From positions 4,526,001 through 4,590,000 of the forward strand of contig NC_084896.1 of assembly GCF_958979055.1 (NCBI RefSeq): DNA of 64,000 nt, read 5' to 3'. A model generated the notes under the pieces. The model did not search any database, was not told the DNA's origin, and worked only from the letters and a program-made list of their open reading frames with translations. This DNA is from Alnus glutinosa (taxonomy: Eukaryota; Streptophyta; Magnoliopsida; Fagales; Betulaceae). Position numbers and translations under genes: made by a program. Shown here in pieces: positions 1-11,400 of the stretch. Within the stretch, counting starts at the first letter, position 1; each line of letters begins with the position of its first letter.

Positions 1-2008
1 AGTTGTAATGAAGGTAGTTCCGAAGTAGCAGGTTAAGAAGTGTTTCCTGCATCACGCCAAATTCCAGATATAAGAAAGTACTAACATAGATATACATGAC
101 CCTACAACTGAAGATTTACCTGACCCAACTCGTCATGGCGCAAGGTTGCAATCCGGTGGAGGGCGAGGAGGTTACTGTTAATGCATGAGTGCACAAGTTA
201 GTCATACAATGGATTAGTTTAAGTGAGACACAAAATCATTCAATCCAATACATCTTTGGCTGACTTATCAGACAGAACATTAATCGATGAGGATCAAGTA
301 GTCATGACAAAAGAAAACTCACCCTCTAATTTCAGCAAGATCCCCTGTGAGTTCATAACTAAGAGAGTAATAGAAGTAGAGCCTGGATGCTAGCACATCA
401 ACAGTTCTCCTATTCACGTTCTTCAATCGGGCAATGCTTGCCGAGGCACAAGCTTTAGCCTGAGAGAACAATGTGATGTTAAAACCATCTTGAGCGCAGT
501 GGGGAAAAAGGTTAAGAAAAAAATATATTTTGATCTATTTATATTTTGATAAGTAAGTAAAATTTTATTAAAAGCGCAAAATGCGATCAAGTACACAGGG
601 AGTATACAAGAACGGCTGCTAAGAAGAGGAAAATAAAACAAGAAAATCATTATAACTAATCCCTAGAGGTGCTAGGAACGCGGCCGTCCAAGAATACAAA
701 GAAAAAAAGAAAAAATACATGTTGATCTATTTATATTACCTCATTGTATCTCTTCTGATCAATCAGAAATATTAGCACAAGCAAATAGCAGAAAACCTCC
801 AGCTCTGGCAAGGAGTGCTTTACAGGAGTTTGAGTCGCAGATGTTGCAGTGTCAACATCCATGTCATGTTCATCCTCCTGTAACCAATCTTTAAAAGTTG
901 TAGTGCTTGAAAGCATCACAAATGTTCAACATATAAATTACGAATATAAGGAATTAATAACACATCTCTTGCACTTTTTCCCCTTGGAAGAACGAAGGGA
1001 GATAATCCTTGTAACACACCTACCTGTTACAATCCTTGGCTCAATATTGCAGGGCTTAGCGTATCTGGTGTAACCTCTAGATCATAAGATCATGCAAAAC
1101 AACCAACTCACAATTTACTGAAGTAACCAACTCCTACCAATACCTTTATACTCAGGTTCCATGAATGACTACAAAGTTTAGAGAGAACATGAACTTCAAA
1201 GGGAACCAAACTCAAAAGGTCTCCAAAATTACCTTGGGAAGATATGAGGACAAACGACTGTGCAACTCAGATCCCTGGGTGAGAGTGAAATTGAGGAATG
1301 CAGAGAGAACCGGTGCATTCAATTTCTGCCTCAGTGCCAGGGTGAGCCGGACCACACGTACAATGCGACGAACCTCACGGGCATATGCACCAGTCTCAAT
1401 GAGAGATGCAATCTCCTTCAAATCTGGAAAACATACCCATCACACCGATTTCCAAAAAACCAAACCATAGATTCAATCTTGAACACACAAATCCCAGTTC
1501 ATGAGCAACGCATAAAACCCAGATAACCAATTTCAGAAAATTAACAGCAGCGATTACAATTCAACAACAGCAATCTCTTTCAAATCTGAAACACAACCTA
1601 ATCCCGATTTCGAAAATCACACCCCCAATATTCAAAATTTAACACACAAATCCCAATATATGAGCAAAACAATCAAAACCCAGATAACCAATATAAGCGC
1701 AAAAAAAAATCCAAATTTGACAACAGTGATTAAAATTTACAGCAATCTCCTTCAAATCTGAAACACACTCTAACGCCGATTTCGAAAATCGCACCAAAGA
1801 TTCAAAATTTAATACGCAATTCCCAATGTATGTGGAAAACAAAACAACAGTAATTGAAATTTAGATAGCAATTTGAGGGCTATATATACACCACACATAT
1901 ATGTAATTGTATGTAGATGAAGATCATACGTTGTAGAGTTGAGGGAGGAGAAGAAGAAGCGGAGTTGGAGGGAGCTGGGAGCTCCTTCATCTCAACGTCT
2001 TGGGTCAT
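1..2008 (-). CDS. RPN3: 26S proteasome regulatory subunit RPN3 (PSMD3), 5' part, cut by the left edge
   Basis: RPN3 is a non-ATPase subunit of the lid of the 19S regulatory particle of the proteasome. Six coding exons can be read on the minus strand: 2008-1930, 1423-1233, 877-740, 459-323, 174-120 and 46-1 (continuing off the window). All borders are GT/AG and the frame stays open for 215 residues. The start reads MTQDVEMKELPAPSNSAS, then LKEIASLIETGAYAREVRRI, then EDEHDMDVDTATSATQTPVK, followed by LPELEVFCYLLVLIFLIDQK; this matches the N-terminal half of plant RPN3 (from memory of the family, not a search). The C-terminal half, including the PCI domain, lies outside the window. Intron 3 carries a small LINE insertion. 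The gene is transcribed off the left end and is unrelated to the monooxygenase array that follows. Confidence 0.93.
546..721 (-). mobile_element. 5'-truncated LINE 3' tail in RPN3 intron 3
   Basis: About 176 bp are flanked by an exact 16-bp direct repeat, TTGATCTATTTATATT, at 530-545 and 722-737. Read on the minus strand the insert ends in the plant LINE 3'-tail pattern (TATACTCCCTGTGTACTT, then GCGCTTTTAATAAAATTTTA). The long target duplication and the 3'-only content are the signature of target-primed reverse transcription. Confidence 0.8.
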
Positions 2009-3282
2009 CTCGAAGAGGCTGTACCGAAATTGTGCATACACACACAAATTTCAGAGAAAATTCGTGAATGCGAAAGCGAAAAGAGAGTGGAAAAGAGTGA
2101 GAGTTCGGAGGAATCGACCTTGAACTGGGCTTGAGCTAGGGTTTCGCCCACTTCTTTGACACTGCAAGTCCCCGAGAGAGAGAGAGACAGGAGAAGAAGA
2201 AAGAGAATGTGAAAAGTTAAAACGACGACGCTCTTAAATATTGGAAGCTTTTACGTCACGTAAAAATATTTTAAAACTTTCTTAATGCTATTTATCATGC
2301 CTTTGTGGTCTCATTGTTGCCTTAAAATCGTCATTTTGCAACCAGTATTTACCAAACATTACCCAAAGATTCAATTAAATGTTGTTGGTGTGCGAGATCC
2401 AAGTGTTGCCACACACATCAAATTATTTTAATTATTGTTAGTACAATGGTTGCACGCTGCTTACCAATAGGAGGTTCGGCAAGAAAATGAGGTTACAGGG
2501 TTTGTCAGGTGGATTCGGCAAGAACACTCTAACGCTCAAGTCAATCGAATGAGGTTAGCGTGAGGAAAATTTGACAAAGTGATAGTAAGGTTAATTAAAG
2601 CGTAACTGAGGGGAGACTTTCATGTTATATTTACAAGTCGTTGTCTCCCAACTTTTTTTTAGAGTTTTAAGAATTTTTGCCAGTGATTTGTTATTGAATC
2701 GTCGATCTCTTTAGGCTCTTCAGTTATGGGCCGTTAGGCCTTTTAGCAACTATAATGGGTGGCCTACTAGAAACTCGTCAGTAATTAGTCCCTTCAATTA
2801 AATTATTTCTCTTAAATACGAACAAATGTTTTCAATTACTAATGTTATTAATTGATCAATTGCCATTTTGTTTGATCCTTCTTAGATTTTCTATTTCTTT
2901 GTAATATAGCAAAACCTTATCAGACGTATTGGCTATTTTCATATATTCTTATATTTTGTATTTCCTTTGAATTTTCCACTTAAACTAAATGCATTAACAA
3001 AAAATTCAAAACACAAAACAAAACACTTTCCAAATTTTCAAATTGTCCCAAAAGGCTTTTTCTATGCCGTTTTACCCAAAAACGACACTATTCAAGCATG
3101 CATGCTTCCCCTCTATAAATAAATTCTTGAAATGATCAGGAAATTATTTAACCTTTACAACTGAATTCAATAACTCTTGGTTTTAGTTTTTAGGTAAATT
3201 ATACCTCTTTGACTTGATCCTAGCTAGCATCCTTAAGCTTTTTACACATAATTATTGGAGTAGTTTTATTGTCATAACATCC
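2009..3282. other. Intergenic region between RPN3 and gene A
   Basis: This stretch holds the RPN3 5' leader and promoter, with a GA-rich tract around 2176-2205 that is common in plant leaders, and the 3' flank of gene A. No convincing coding region, RNA gene or terminal repeats were seen. It is AT-rich throughout. Confidence 0.6.
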
Positions 3283-6099
3283 TCAACAAATGCTGAGCTT
3301 TCCACAATCAAAATCAGCCCTCTTCAACAGCAATCCTCGCAGGTATGCAGCCAGAAACTTCTCTTTCAAGAAGTTCATAATCTTCCCATCACTTTGTTGT
3401 ATAAAACCAGCAAAATAAGATGTAGTGATGAGTTCAATTGGTCTCCACCTTCTCTCTTGGGCATACTTCTTCAACCCCATCTCTATCCTCTGATGTTGCT
3501 CCTTGTCTTCTTCACCTGGCCCTTTCAGTAGGGCTTCAGCAAGACATCTAGCTAAAGCAACTCCATCTTCCAAAGCTGCTCCCCCGCCTTGGCCGATGTC
3601 CGGCGTCATGGGGTGGAACGCGTCGCCGGCTACACAAACATTGCCTTTGGTAATATTTCCCCATAATAACTCCCATGGATGTCTATATGCTAACCTAGAT
3701 GAGGTAAACCCATCTGGTTCAGTGCTTTCTATGACAGCCCTCATTTGGACAGGTAGCTTTTCAAGTTTGCTTAACACAAACTGCTTCATCTTCGCTGGAT
3801 TGTCTTGTAGCTCTTTGTCTACATGAAAACAAACCAGAAAAAAAAGTAAGAATATATATATAGGATATGCATTAATTTTACATGTGAATATAGGTGTTTT
3901 CCATCTATTGAAGGGTCCTAACTTTTTCCACATACATGACAGCTTGCAAACATGTGATTTGACCAAATGCTTAACTGCATTTTTAAAGTTAACGTTTTTA
4001 AATTACACGTTTTGAAATCACAAACCCAAAAAAAGAAACCATGGACGTATAAGCTCAAATCGGCATGAATGGCTCACCTAAGGAGGAGGGAGCCCAAGTG
4101 ATATACCAGTATAAAGTCTCATCATCACAAGGGCGGCAACCAAACCGGACACCACTCCCAAAGAACTGCATAGATTTGGGCCCATACCCATGGCTGTCTT
4201 TGAACTCTGTACAGCCTCTAATGGCAGATCGTCCTGTAAAAATGGGCTTCTTGAAGGCCAACCACTTTGCCACCACCGAGTTCACTCCATCACAACCAAT
4301 CAACACCTTTCATCCAGTAATTGGAGCAAAGATCAACGGTTCATATATGATCGAGCCAACAAGAAATACACCATTTTTTTTGTTTTTGATTTTGTTTTTA
4401 CCTTTGCTTTGAATATGGTTCCATCAGCAAGATGCACCAGCTTAAAGAAGCCTGATTGCTCAATGCAGACAACCTTGGAGGAGAGCCTAATGGTGCCATT
4501 TGGGAGCTCTTTTGCAAGGGCTTCCAACAACAACTTCCTTTTTACACATCGAACTTCATGGTTTCCTCTTGAGATCACAGCCGACAGTTATTAATTAGAA
4601 CATTTTCAAAAGCACGAACAATTAAACTAATTAAGATTGACTTACTTTGCCTGAAATGATGTCTCCGAAGTAGCAAGTCCTGAAATTGTGGACACAACAA
4701 CTGTTCTGCACTACTCAAATTTAATGAAGTCAATTACATACCAAATAAGAAGCATTAACAAGAATTCTTCCATGGTTAAATAAGAACCAATGATTGTTGT
4801 AATTATTGGTCAAAATTTTATTTTGTTTTATCTAACGGTGTGCATAATGTCATGTATAATATGTTAGATAAAAAAAAATTGTGATTGTTAAATGACTCCT
4901 CTCCATTTCACTTAAAATGGAGAGGATCATTTTCCATGTTAATTTGTCTATCCCTATATTATTATATTCTAGGCAAAATTTCATTTAATCCCTCTAAATT
5001 ATCATCACTTTTGCAATTACCCAATAACCTTAAATTTTCAATTTAGTGAATTCATCTTTTATTTTATTTTTTATTTTTTTAATTTCACTACTCTATTAAG
5101 ATTTTTCATTAAATCCTGTCAAAATTTCTAAAATACATATATTTTTTAATATATATATATATAAACTTTTCAAATAGTTAGGCGTGAGATATTTTTCAAA
5201 TTACGTTAAATATTGATCAACTTCTAAATCTTTGCAATTTTTTTTTCCTAAAAAAGTGAAGGGTATTTTAAAAATTTTGACACCCATTCGTCAGGATTTA
5301 ATGGAGGGGTAAATGAAAAAAATTAAAAGATTGATACACTAAATTGAGAATTTTAAAAGTTTATAAGATAATTACAAATGTGATGGAGTTCGGAAAGGTT
5401 AAGTGAAATTTCTCATATATATATATATATATATATTCTATTTAGGACAGAAATAATCGAAGTGGGGAGAAAGGAAGAGATAATTAAGAGGGCCTTATAA
5501 ACATTTCAAAAAAAAAGAGGACCTTATAAAAAATGCGGTCAGAAATCAATAATAGAGTCTGACCAAGGATGGAATTGATTATCTTCATACATAAAGATAC
5601 TAGATTACATAGTAAAAATTAAATTAAAGTATGATAATTTACTGAAAAAATTCCTAAATATAATCATCATATATACACAAACAAGAATTGAAACCCGATT
5701 AGATATGGAGCATATCAATCTAACATCATGGGCAAAGGTTGGTCGGCAGTAGTCACCCTTGAATGAGGAAATGTTGTTGGCGGAGGGAGTCAGCAATGGC
5801 AAGAGCATCCAAAGCTTTCCAAGCGTTGGTCCATAGCGTTAAGGCAAATCCTGTGTTTCTCAAACTATCCCAAGATTCCAAGACTAAGCTCCGAATTCCC
5901 AACCTGCATGCAAGTATATATATAACTAAAACTAATTCAGCTTACAATAATCACAAAATTAAGCTATATTCTACTTAATTACATGATCAGAGAGAGCCCT
6001 ATATCGATCTGTACGTACGTACCTGTGTAGTCCCAAGGATGTTGTGAGGCCTGATATTCCCGCTCCCACAATCACAATGTCTTCAACTACTGCAGCCAT
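3283..6099 (-). CDS. Gene A: FAD-dependent monooxygenase, MO1/MO2-like
   Basis: Predicted flavoprotein monooxygenase of the plant MO1/MO2 family; substrate not predictable. Coding exons (minus strand): 6099-6023, 5903-5757, 4705-4646, 4567-4402, 4306-4078, 3818-3283. All borders are GT/AG, phases match, and the total is 1215 nt (404 residues). Residues 8-18 hold the FAD-binding fold with GAGISG at 12-17; the DG motif (GCDGVNS) is at 154-160; the GD motif ([19 protein letters not shown]) has Gly291-Asp292. The protein ends [11 protein letters not shown]. Most copies have ALHPMTP and CAALED; this one has AFHPMTP and GAALED. Exon 3 is 9 nt shorter than in B and C. It is the copy nearest RPN3 and among the most divergent of the array. 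Intron 2 contains a foldback MITE. Confidence 0.9.
4973..5415. mobile_element. Foldback MITE in gene A intron 2 (family also at 12876 and 18208)
   Basis: The left end (GCAAAATTTCATTTAATCCC) and right end (GGTTAAGTGAAATTTCTC) are inverted. The interior shares blocks such as AGATTTTTCATTAAATCCTG with the elements at 12876-13201 and 18208-18694. There are no coding sequences. Boundaries are approximate because I see no clean target duplication. Confidence 0.55.
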
Positions 6100-6130
6100 G
6101 ATAATATAGCAGTTTTAGGGGGTTTTTGCT

Positions 6131-6139
6131 TTATATAAA
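6131..6139 (-). promoter_or_regulatory. Possible TATA box of gene A
   Basis: On the minus strand the sequence reads TTTATATAAAG, a good TATA match, only about 32 bp before the ATG at 6099. If used, the leader would be nearly absent, so a promoter further upstream is also possible. Confidence 0.3.
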
Positions 6140-6960
6140 TCGATATATATAGCAAGATAGCCAGGCAGATTTAGAGAAATGAGATGGAAGTTATTACCTA
6201 CACGATTGAATGCAAGTGTTAATCTTGATCTTGACATGAACAGCAACCACGACAGTTGTAGCTTGTCAGCTTGTACCAAAAGTCTATGTTGAGGTCTGCA
6301 GAAAAGTAAACAATGATTGTGAATTCAGACAAAAGTCTATGTCGTGGTTTGCCAGTTTTTCTTGTTTCTTAGGCATACGTTCTTGTTGGTATGTAATTTT
6401 TCTTCCTAGTACTTTTTTTTAATTACTAATTTTAAAAGTCAATTATATCGTTCTTATCGTTAAGAACGATGTAGCTTTTAAAATTATCACTTAATCAAAA
6501 TTCAATAGTAATCAATTATAAGTTCAATGATAATTTTAAAAGTCATATTATTTCTTTTTATGAACACAATAGTGACTTATAGCATTACCCCATAAATTCT
6601 TATCCTCTTTTTCCGTCCAACCCTACTTTGTTGGAAATTTAAAAACTTCTTTCGACATTCGACTCCGCCACTGTCAAAATCCGACTTGTGCGAGTCAGAA
6701 TTGAGTCAGGGACAGGGTCAGATGTTGGCTAGGCGGGTTTTTGCACACTCCCAGTACCCCATCCCATAGAGGTTAGCCTTTTGTGGTTTCATTTTTAAAA
6801 TTTTTAAAGTAAGGGTTAAATACCCCAGAGGTATCTGAGTTTTACGTGTTTTTAAATTTAGTACCTCAGTTTCATTTCGTATCACAGGTAGTACCTGAAT
6901 TTGGAAGAAAAAAACCCTAGGTAGTACTTGTCAGATTTCTCGTCCAAATTTCAACTTCTC

Positions 6961-7232
6961 GCCACGTGTCAACCGCTGAGGTTGACACGTGGCACCACAT
7001 AAAAAAAAATAAAAAATAAAAAATAAAAAATAAAAAAATGATTAAAATTAAAAAAAAATGAAAAAAAATGAAAAAAAGAAAAAAAAAAAGAGGGGTGGCT
7101 TTTGGCCGGTCTGGGGTGGCCGAACCACCCCATACAGTTGAAAAAAAAAAAATAAAAAAAATTTGAAGGGTTTTGGCCCACGGGGGTGGCCGAACCACCC
7201 CCTAGGGCCACGGGGGTGGTTCGGCCACCCCC
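6961..7232. repeat. GC-rich palindromic island
   Basis: A 33-bp near-perfect palindrome built on GCCACGTGTCAAC and its complement lies at 6961-6993. A second hairpin at 7183-7232 pairs GGGGGTGGCCGAACCACCCC with GGGGTGGTTCGGCCACCCC. A related GGGGTGGCCGAACCACCCC block is at 7117-7135. It looks like the core of a foldback element; the MITE at 10757-11236 has a similar GC core, but outer ends were not found here. Confidence 0.55.
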
Positions 7233-8478
7233 AGACCGGCAAGATTTTGGTTACTATTGCCAAATTCCAGCGATGGAGGCCGGAATCCGGCGACAATGGT
7301 CAGATTTAAGATAGTTTCGTTGGAATTTGGGTTAGCCGCATTCCAACGAAAGTGGTCAGAATTCGGCACAAATGGCCAGATTCTGGCCAAACTAGCTGGA
7401 ATCTAGTGATGGTGGCCGGATGTCGCCGGATTTCGACACAAATTGCCAGATTCGCTACCATTACCGGAATTCAGCCAATGCCGCCAGATTTCGGCAATCA
7501 GATATCAAAATTTGGGGACCTTCGGTAGTAAATTCGGTTACCAATACCTGATGGTGGCAGATTTCCACAAACATCCGTGCAAGAATGAAGAATTTAAATT
7601 CAGAAAGCGATTTATGATTTTTCTAAAACTTAAAGAGGCTTTTATGGTCAAAATGAAAATGATTTTCATTGACCTTCATTTTCGATTGTATCAAATACCA
7701 AAAAATACAAAAAATATTTTTCAAAAAACAAACGGAACATAAAACGAAATGAAGAAGTAATTATTGCATTCTCAAAATTATTGACTTTGCCTGCTGAAGG
7801 GAAACAACAGTACTATATCGCTCGATCAATCTGATTTATTATTGTTCACGAGGAAAGAAAACTTGATTTTTACACAGCATCATATACATATACATATATA
7901 TAGACAGACATTTACGTATATTGTTAAGGAATTTCCCGCCATTGATTAAAATGATAGAGAGTTGAGCTGGAGCCTATAGCTAAGAGAGGAGCTGTTTGAA
8001 ATGAAGTGGGAGATTCTCCCTAATTAATATTTTTGTCTTATTAATCGATGATTGCCCGTCGCCGATCAGAGAAAGTAGGGACGATTCGGTATAAGCGCCT
8101 GGGTTCATGGGCTCAAATTAATGAAGGAAAAGAAAAGCATATTCGAGTAATAAATGTTGACGTGAAGGACATTTAAGGAGAGCAGACATATAAAAGGTTT
8201 GGGGCTGATAAAAAAGAGAGGTATCTTCTTCTAAAAAACACATGAATTTCTTCTTTCTAAGGAGGTTTTCTCCCACCGATTCTAACTTGATCGTCGGAGG
8301 AGGCGTTGCCGGGACACCCCGACGACCCCTTTTGTTTTGCAGACAACTTGAAGAACTCTCATTTGAATTTCGTCAACCTTGTGAGCTTTGGTACACGGTG
8401 ACGTCCGGGATTCCAAGTCGTCAGCTCCAGAAAATTTGTTAACATATATATTGTGCAAGCATGTTTATAAGTTGGCAT

Positions 8479-11400
8479 TCAAGAAATGATAAGCTTCCCA
8501 CAATCAAAATCAGCCATTTTCAACAAGAAACCTGCCAAGAATCCAACCAATGCCTTATCTCTCAAGAAGGTCATCATTTTTCCATGGCTCTCCTGTATAA
8601 AACCAGCCATATAAGACGCACTGATGAGCTCAATACTTCTCCATGCCCTCTCTTTGGCGTACTTCCTTAGCCCCATCACAATCCTCTCATATTCATGCTT
8701 TTGATCTTCTTCTTCACCTTTCTCTTTTGTTTCTCCAGTTGGTTCTTTCAGTAAAGCTTCAGCAAGACACCTGGCTAAAACGACACCATCTTCCAAGGCA
8801 GAACACCCGCCTTGCCCAATGTCTGGTGTCAAGGGGTGGAGTGCATCGCCGGCTACACAGACATTGCCTTTGCTGATATTTCCCCATAGTAGCTCCCAAG
8901 GATGTCTGTATCTCAATGGCAATGGTTTAAAACCATCCAGTTCATAGTTCTCTATAATTGCCCTGAATTGATCAGGTACTTTTCCCAGCTTACTCAACAC
9001 AAGTTGCTTTACTTTAGCTGGGTCCTGTTCTAGCTCTTCCTCTACAAGAACAAAATAGTGATCAAATGTGAAAATCCCAAATACCAAGGAAACTGTTAAA
9101 ATAACTAGAGAATATATATATATATATATATGAACCGAATACTATATTTTTGTGGGATAGAAATTAGCTACAAACTGGTTTGTAGCCAATTCTTACAAAC
9201 CAGTCTGATAAAGTAATATGTGTTCCATAGCACGTGAGAGCAAATATTTTTTTAATAGCATGTGCTTCTCATGTGTTTTTTTAATAGCATTAATAAAAAA
9301 TATGTGTTTCTCACATGCTTTAGGAACACATGTCATTTTATCAGACAGGTTTGTAAGAATTGTCTACAAACCAGTTTGTAACTAATTTTTATCCATTTTT
9401 GTGTCTACAACTATGTACAGGAAGGGCATATTTATAATTAAATAAGGCCTAATAAACTAGGAAATACAATCAAAGAATTAAGGAAAATGTTAGATTTACA
9501 ACACCAATACAACAACACTAAGACCCACCTTCATGTGAGAGGTTGTTGTGCAGTTGTTGTGATGATGTAGTATAAAAATCAAATCCCAAAAATTAATGTA
9601 CAATATTACCGAATTTTCCATTGTCCATATTTGCCTCATTTACCATATTTGATTTATATTTATTTTATTCTGCAATATTGTACATTAATTCCTTTATTGT
9701 ATTTCCTACTTTATCAGGACTTATTTAACTATGAATAGGCACTTCATGTACACAGTTTAGACACAGAAATATAGTATTCAAATTCATACATATATTCTCT
9801 AATTATTTTAAAAGAACCAACAAACAAGCCTTGAGTTGGGGTGAAGATATTCATCCCTCCCTATTTTAAGTTTCCATGATAAGTATTGATCGATATAATA
9901 TGGCATCAAAGTAAATGTCTTAAGTTTGAACATTGTCTCCGTCAATTTACTCACAATATTTCAGTTTGTTTGAGCTCAAACGCAAAGAGAAATGTTAAAA
10001 TATAAATTAAATAATTAAATTCATCACTTCACTTTTGAAATAAGTGATGATTTAACGGGCCTCACCATGGCTAGATGGAGTCCAAGTGACAAACCAATAA
10101 ACAGTAGTATCATCCATAGGGATGGCACCCGACCGAACACCTTTTCCGAAGAACTGCATGAAGTTTGGCTCGAATCCATGACTACACTTGAAATCTACAC
10201 AGCCTCTGAGGGCATATCTCCCAGCAAAAGCAGGTTTCTTGAAGCCCAGCCAATCTGCCACCACTGAGTTCACTCCATCACACCCAACCAACACCTTTCA
10301 TGCATTCACAAAGTTAATACTACAATAAGGCCTAAGCGTCCAGACTGAAAAACACGACAGATGTTCACAAAATAAGAACGATGTTCATGGTATAAATTAA
10401 GATTCCACTGCAGAACAGTTTTAGTACACATAAAATTTTATCTTCTTCAGCTTCTCTAAAAATCTTATAGTCTTAAAAACTCGAGTCTTCATTGTATCCA
10501 GCTTGTTTGGTTTGGTTTGATTTCGTCTTGTGCAAAACGTAATAAAGCTACAAAAGATTTTTGGTCTTTATTGTATCATGGAGAAATATTTGTTGTAACC
10601 CAGTACATACCAATTCGTCAGAATTAGTAGAGGCAAATAATTTCTTAAAGAAAACAACTCTATAACGCCCATTAGGTGCATTTACATTTCTACTTTACTA
10701 TTTATGTTCTTACATGAATTGATCTTTAAGGTTTTACTTAACAAAAATAAAAAGAAGGGAAAACTACATTTTACCCTCCAAAGTTTCACCCAAATTCTAA
10801 TATTGCCTTTAAAGTGAAAAACTCGCAATGCATTCCAACCAAGTTTTAAAAATTTGCAATGTAGCTAATTCTTCCCAAAATATTCCTAAAAAAACTCAAT
10901 CTATCCCTAAAAATATCTTCTTCTTTTTTTTTCTTTTTTTTAAATACAATTTTTGGGAGCATTTGGGGGTGGCAGGGGCCAAATGCGATGGTTCGCCATC
11001 CCCAGGCCAGCCGAATGAGGGTGGCCGGCCACCCCCAAATGGTCCTTTTTTTTTTTTTGTCTTTTTTTAATTTTTTTTTTTTAAATAACTTGATTTTTTA
11101 AGGGATATTTTCTGAAGAATGAGTTATATTGCAAAATTATGAAACTTGTTTGGAGTGCATTGCAAAATTTTTCACTTTGGAGGCAATATTGTAATTTTGA
11201 TGAAATTTTGGAGGGTAAATTGTAATTAAATTTCCCTAAAAAGAAAAAGGTACAAGTTTACCTTGGCTTTGAGGATGGTTCCATCAGCAAGATGCAGCAG
11301 CTTAAAGAAGCCTGATTCCTCAATACAGACCACCTTCGAGGAGTACCTAATGGTCCCAGATGGGAGTTCCTTTGCAAGGGCTTCCAATAGCAAATTCCTT

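Larger units (their letters stand above)
6100..8478. other. Intergenic region between genes A and B
   Basis: No gene is supported. It contains the gene A promoter, a GC-rich palindromic island at about 6961-7232, diverged sequence with repeated GCCGGA-like blocks (7240-7450), and the 3' flank of gene B. Short open frames here are low-complexity runs (poly-F) or lack any recognisable domain. Confidence 0.6.

Noticed and set aside
3503..3826. Plus-strand frame opposite gene A exon 6 (and similar at 24438, 37513, 52140, 45837)
   Set aside because: All are antisense shadows of the conserved last exon; they recur in each copy only because the exon is conserved.
6917..7211. Minus-strand frames rich in phenylalanine
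   Set aside because: They arise from A-rich runs (AAAAAAATGAAAAAA) and GC hairpins; no domain or homolog-like pattern.
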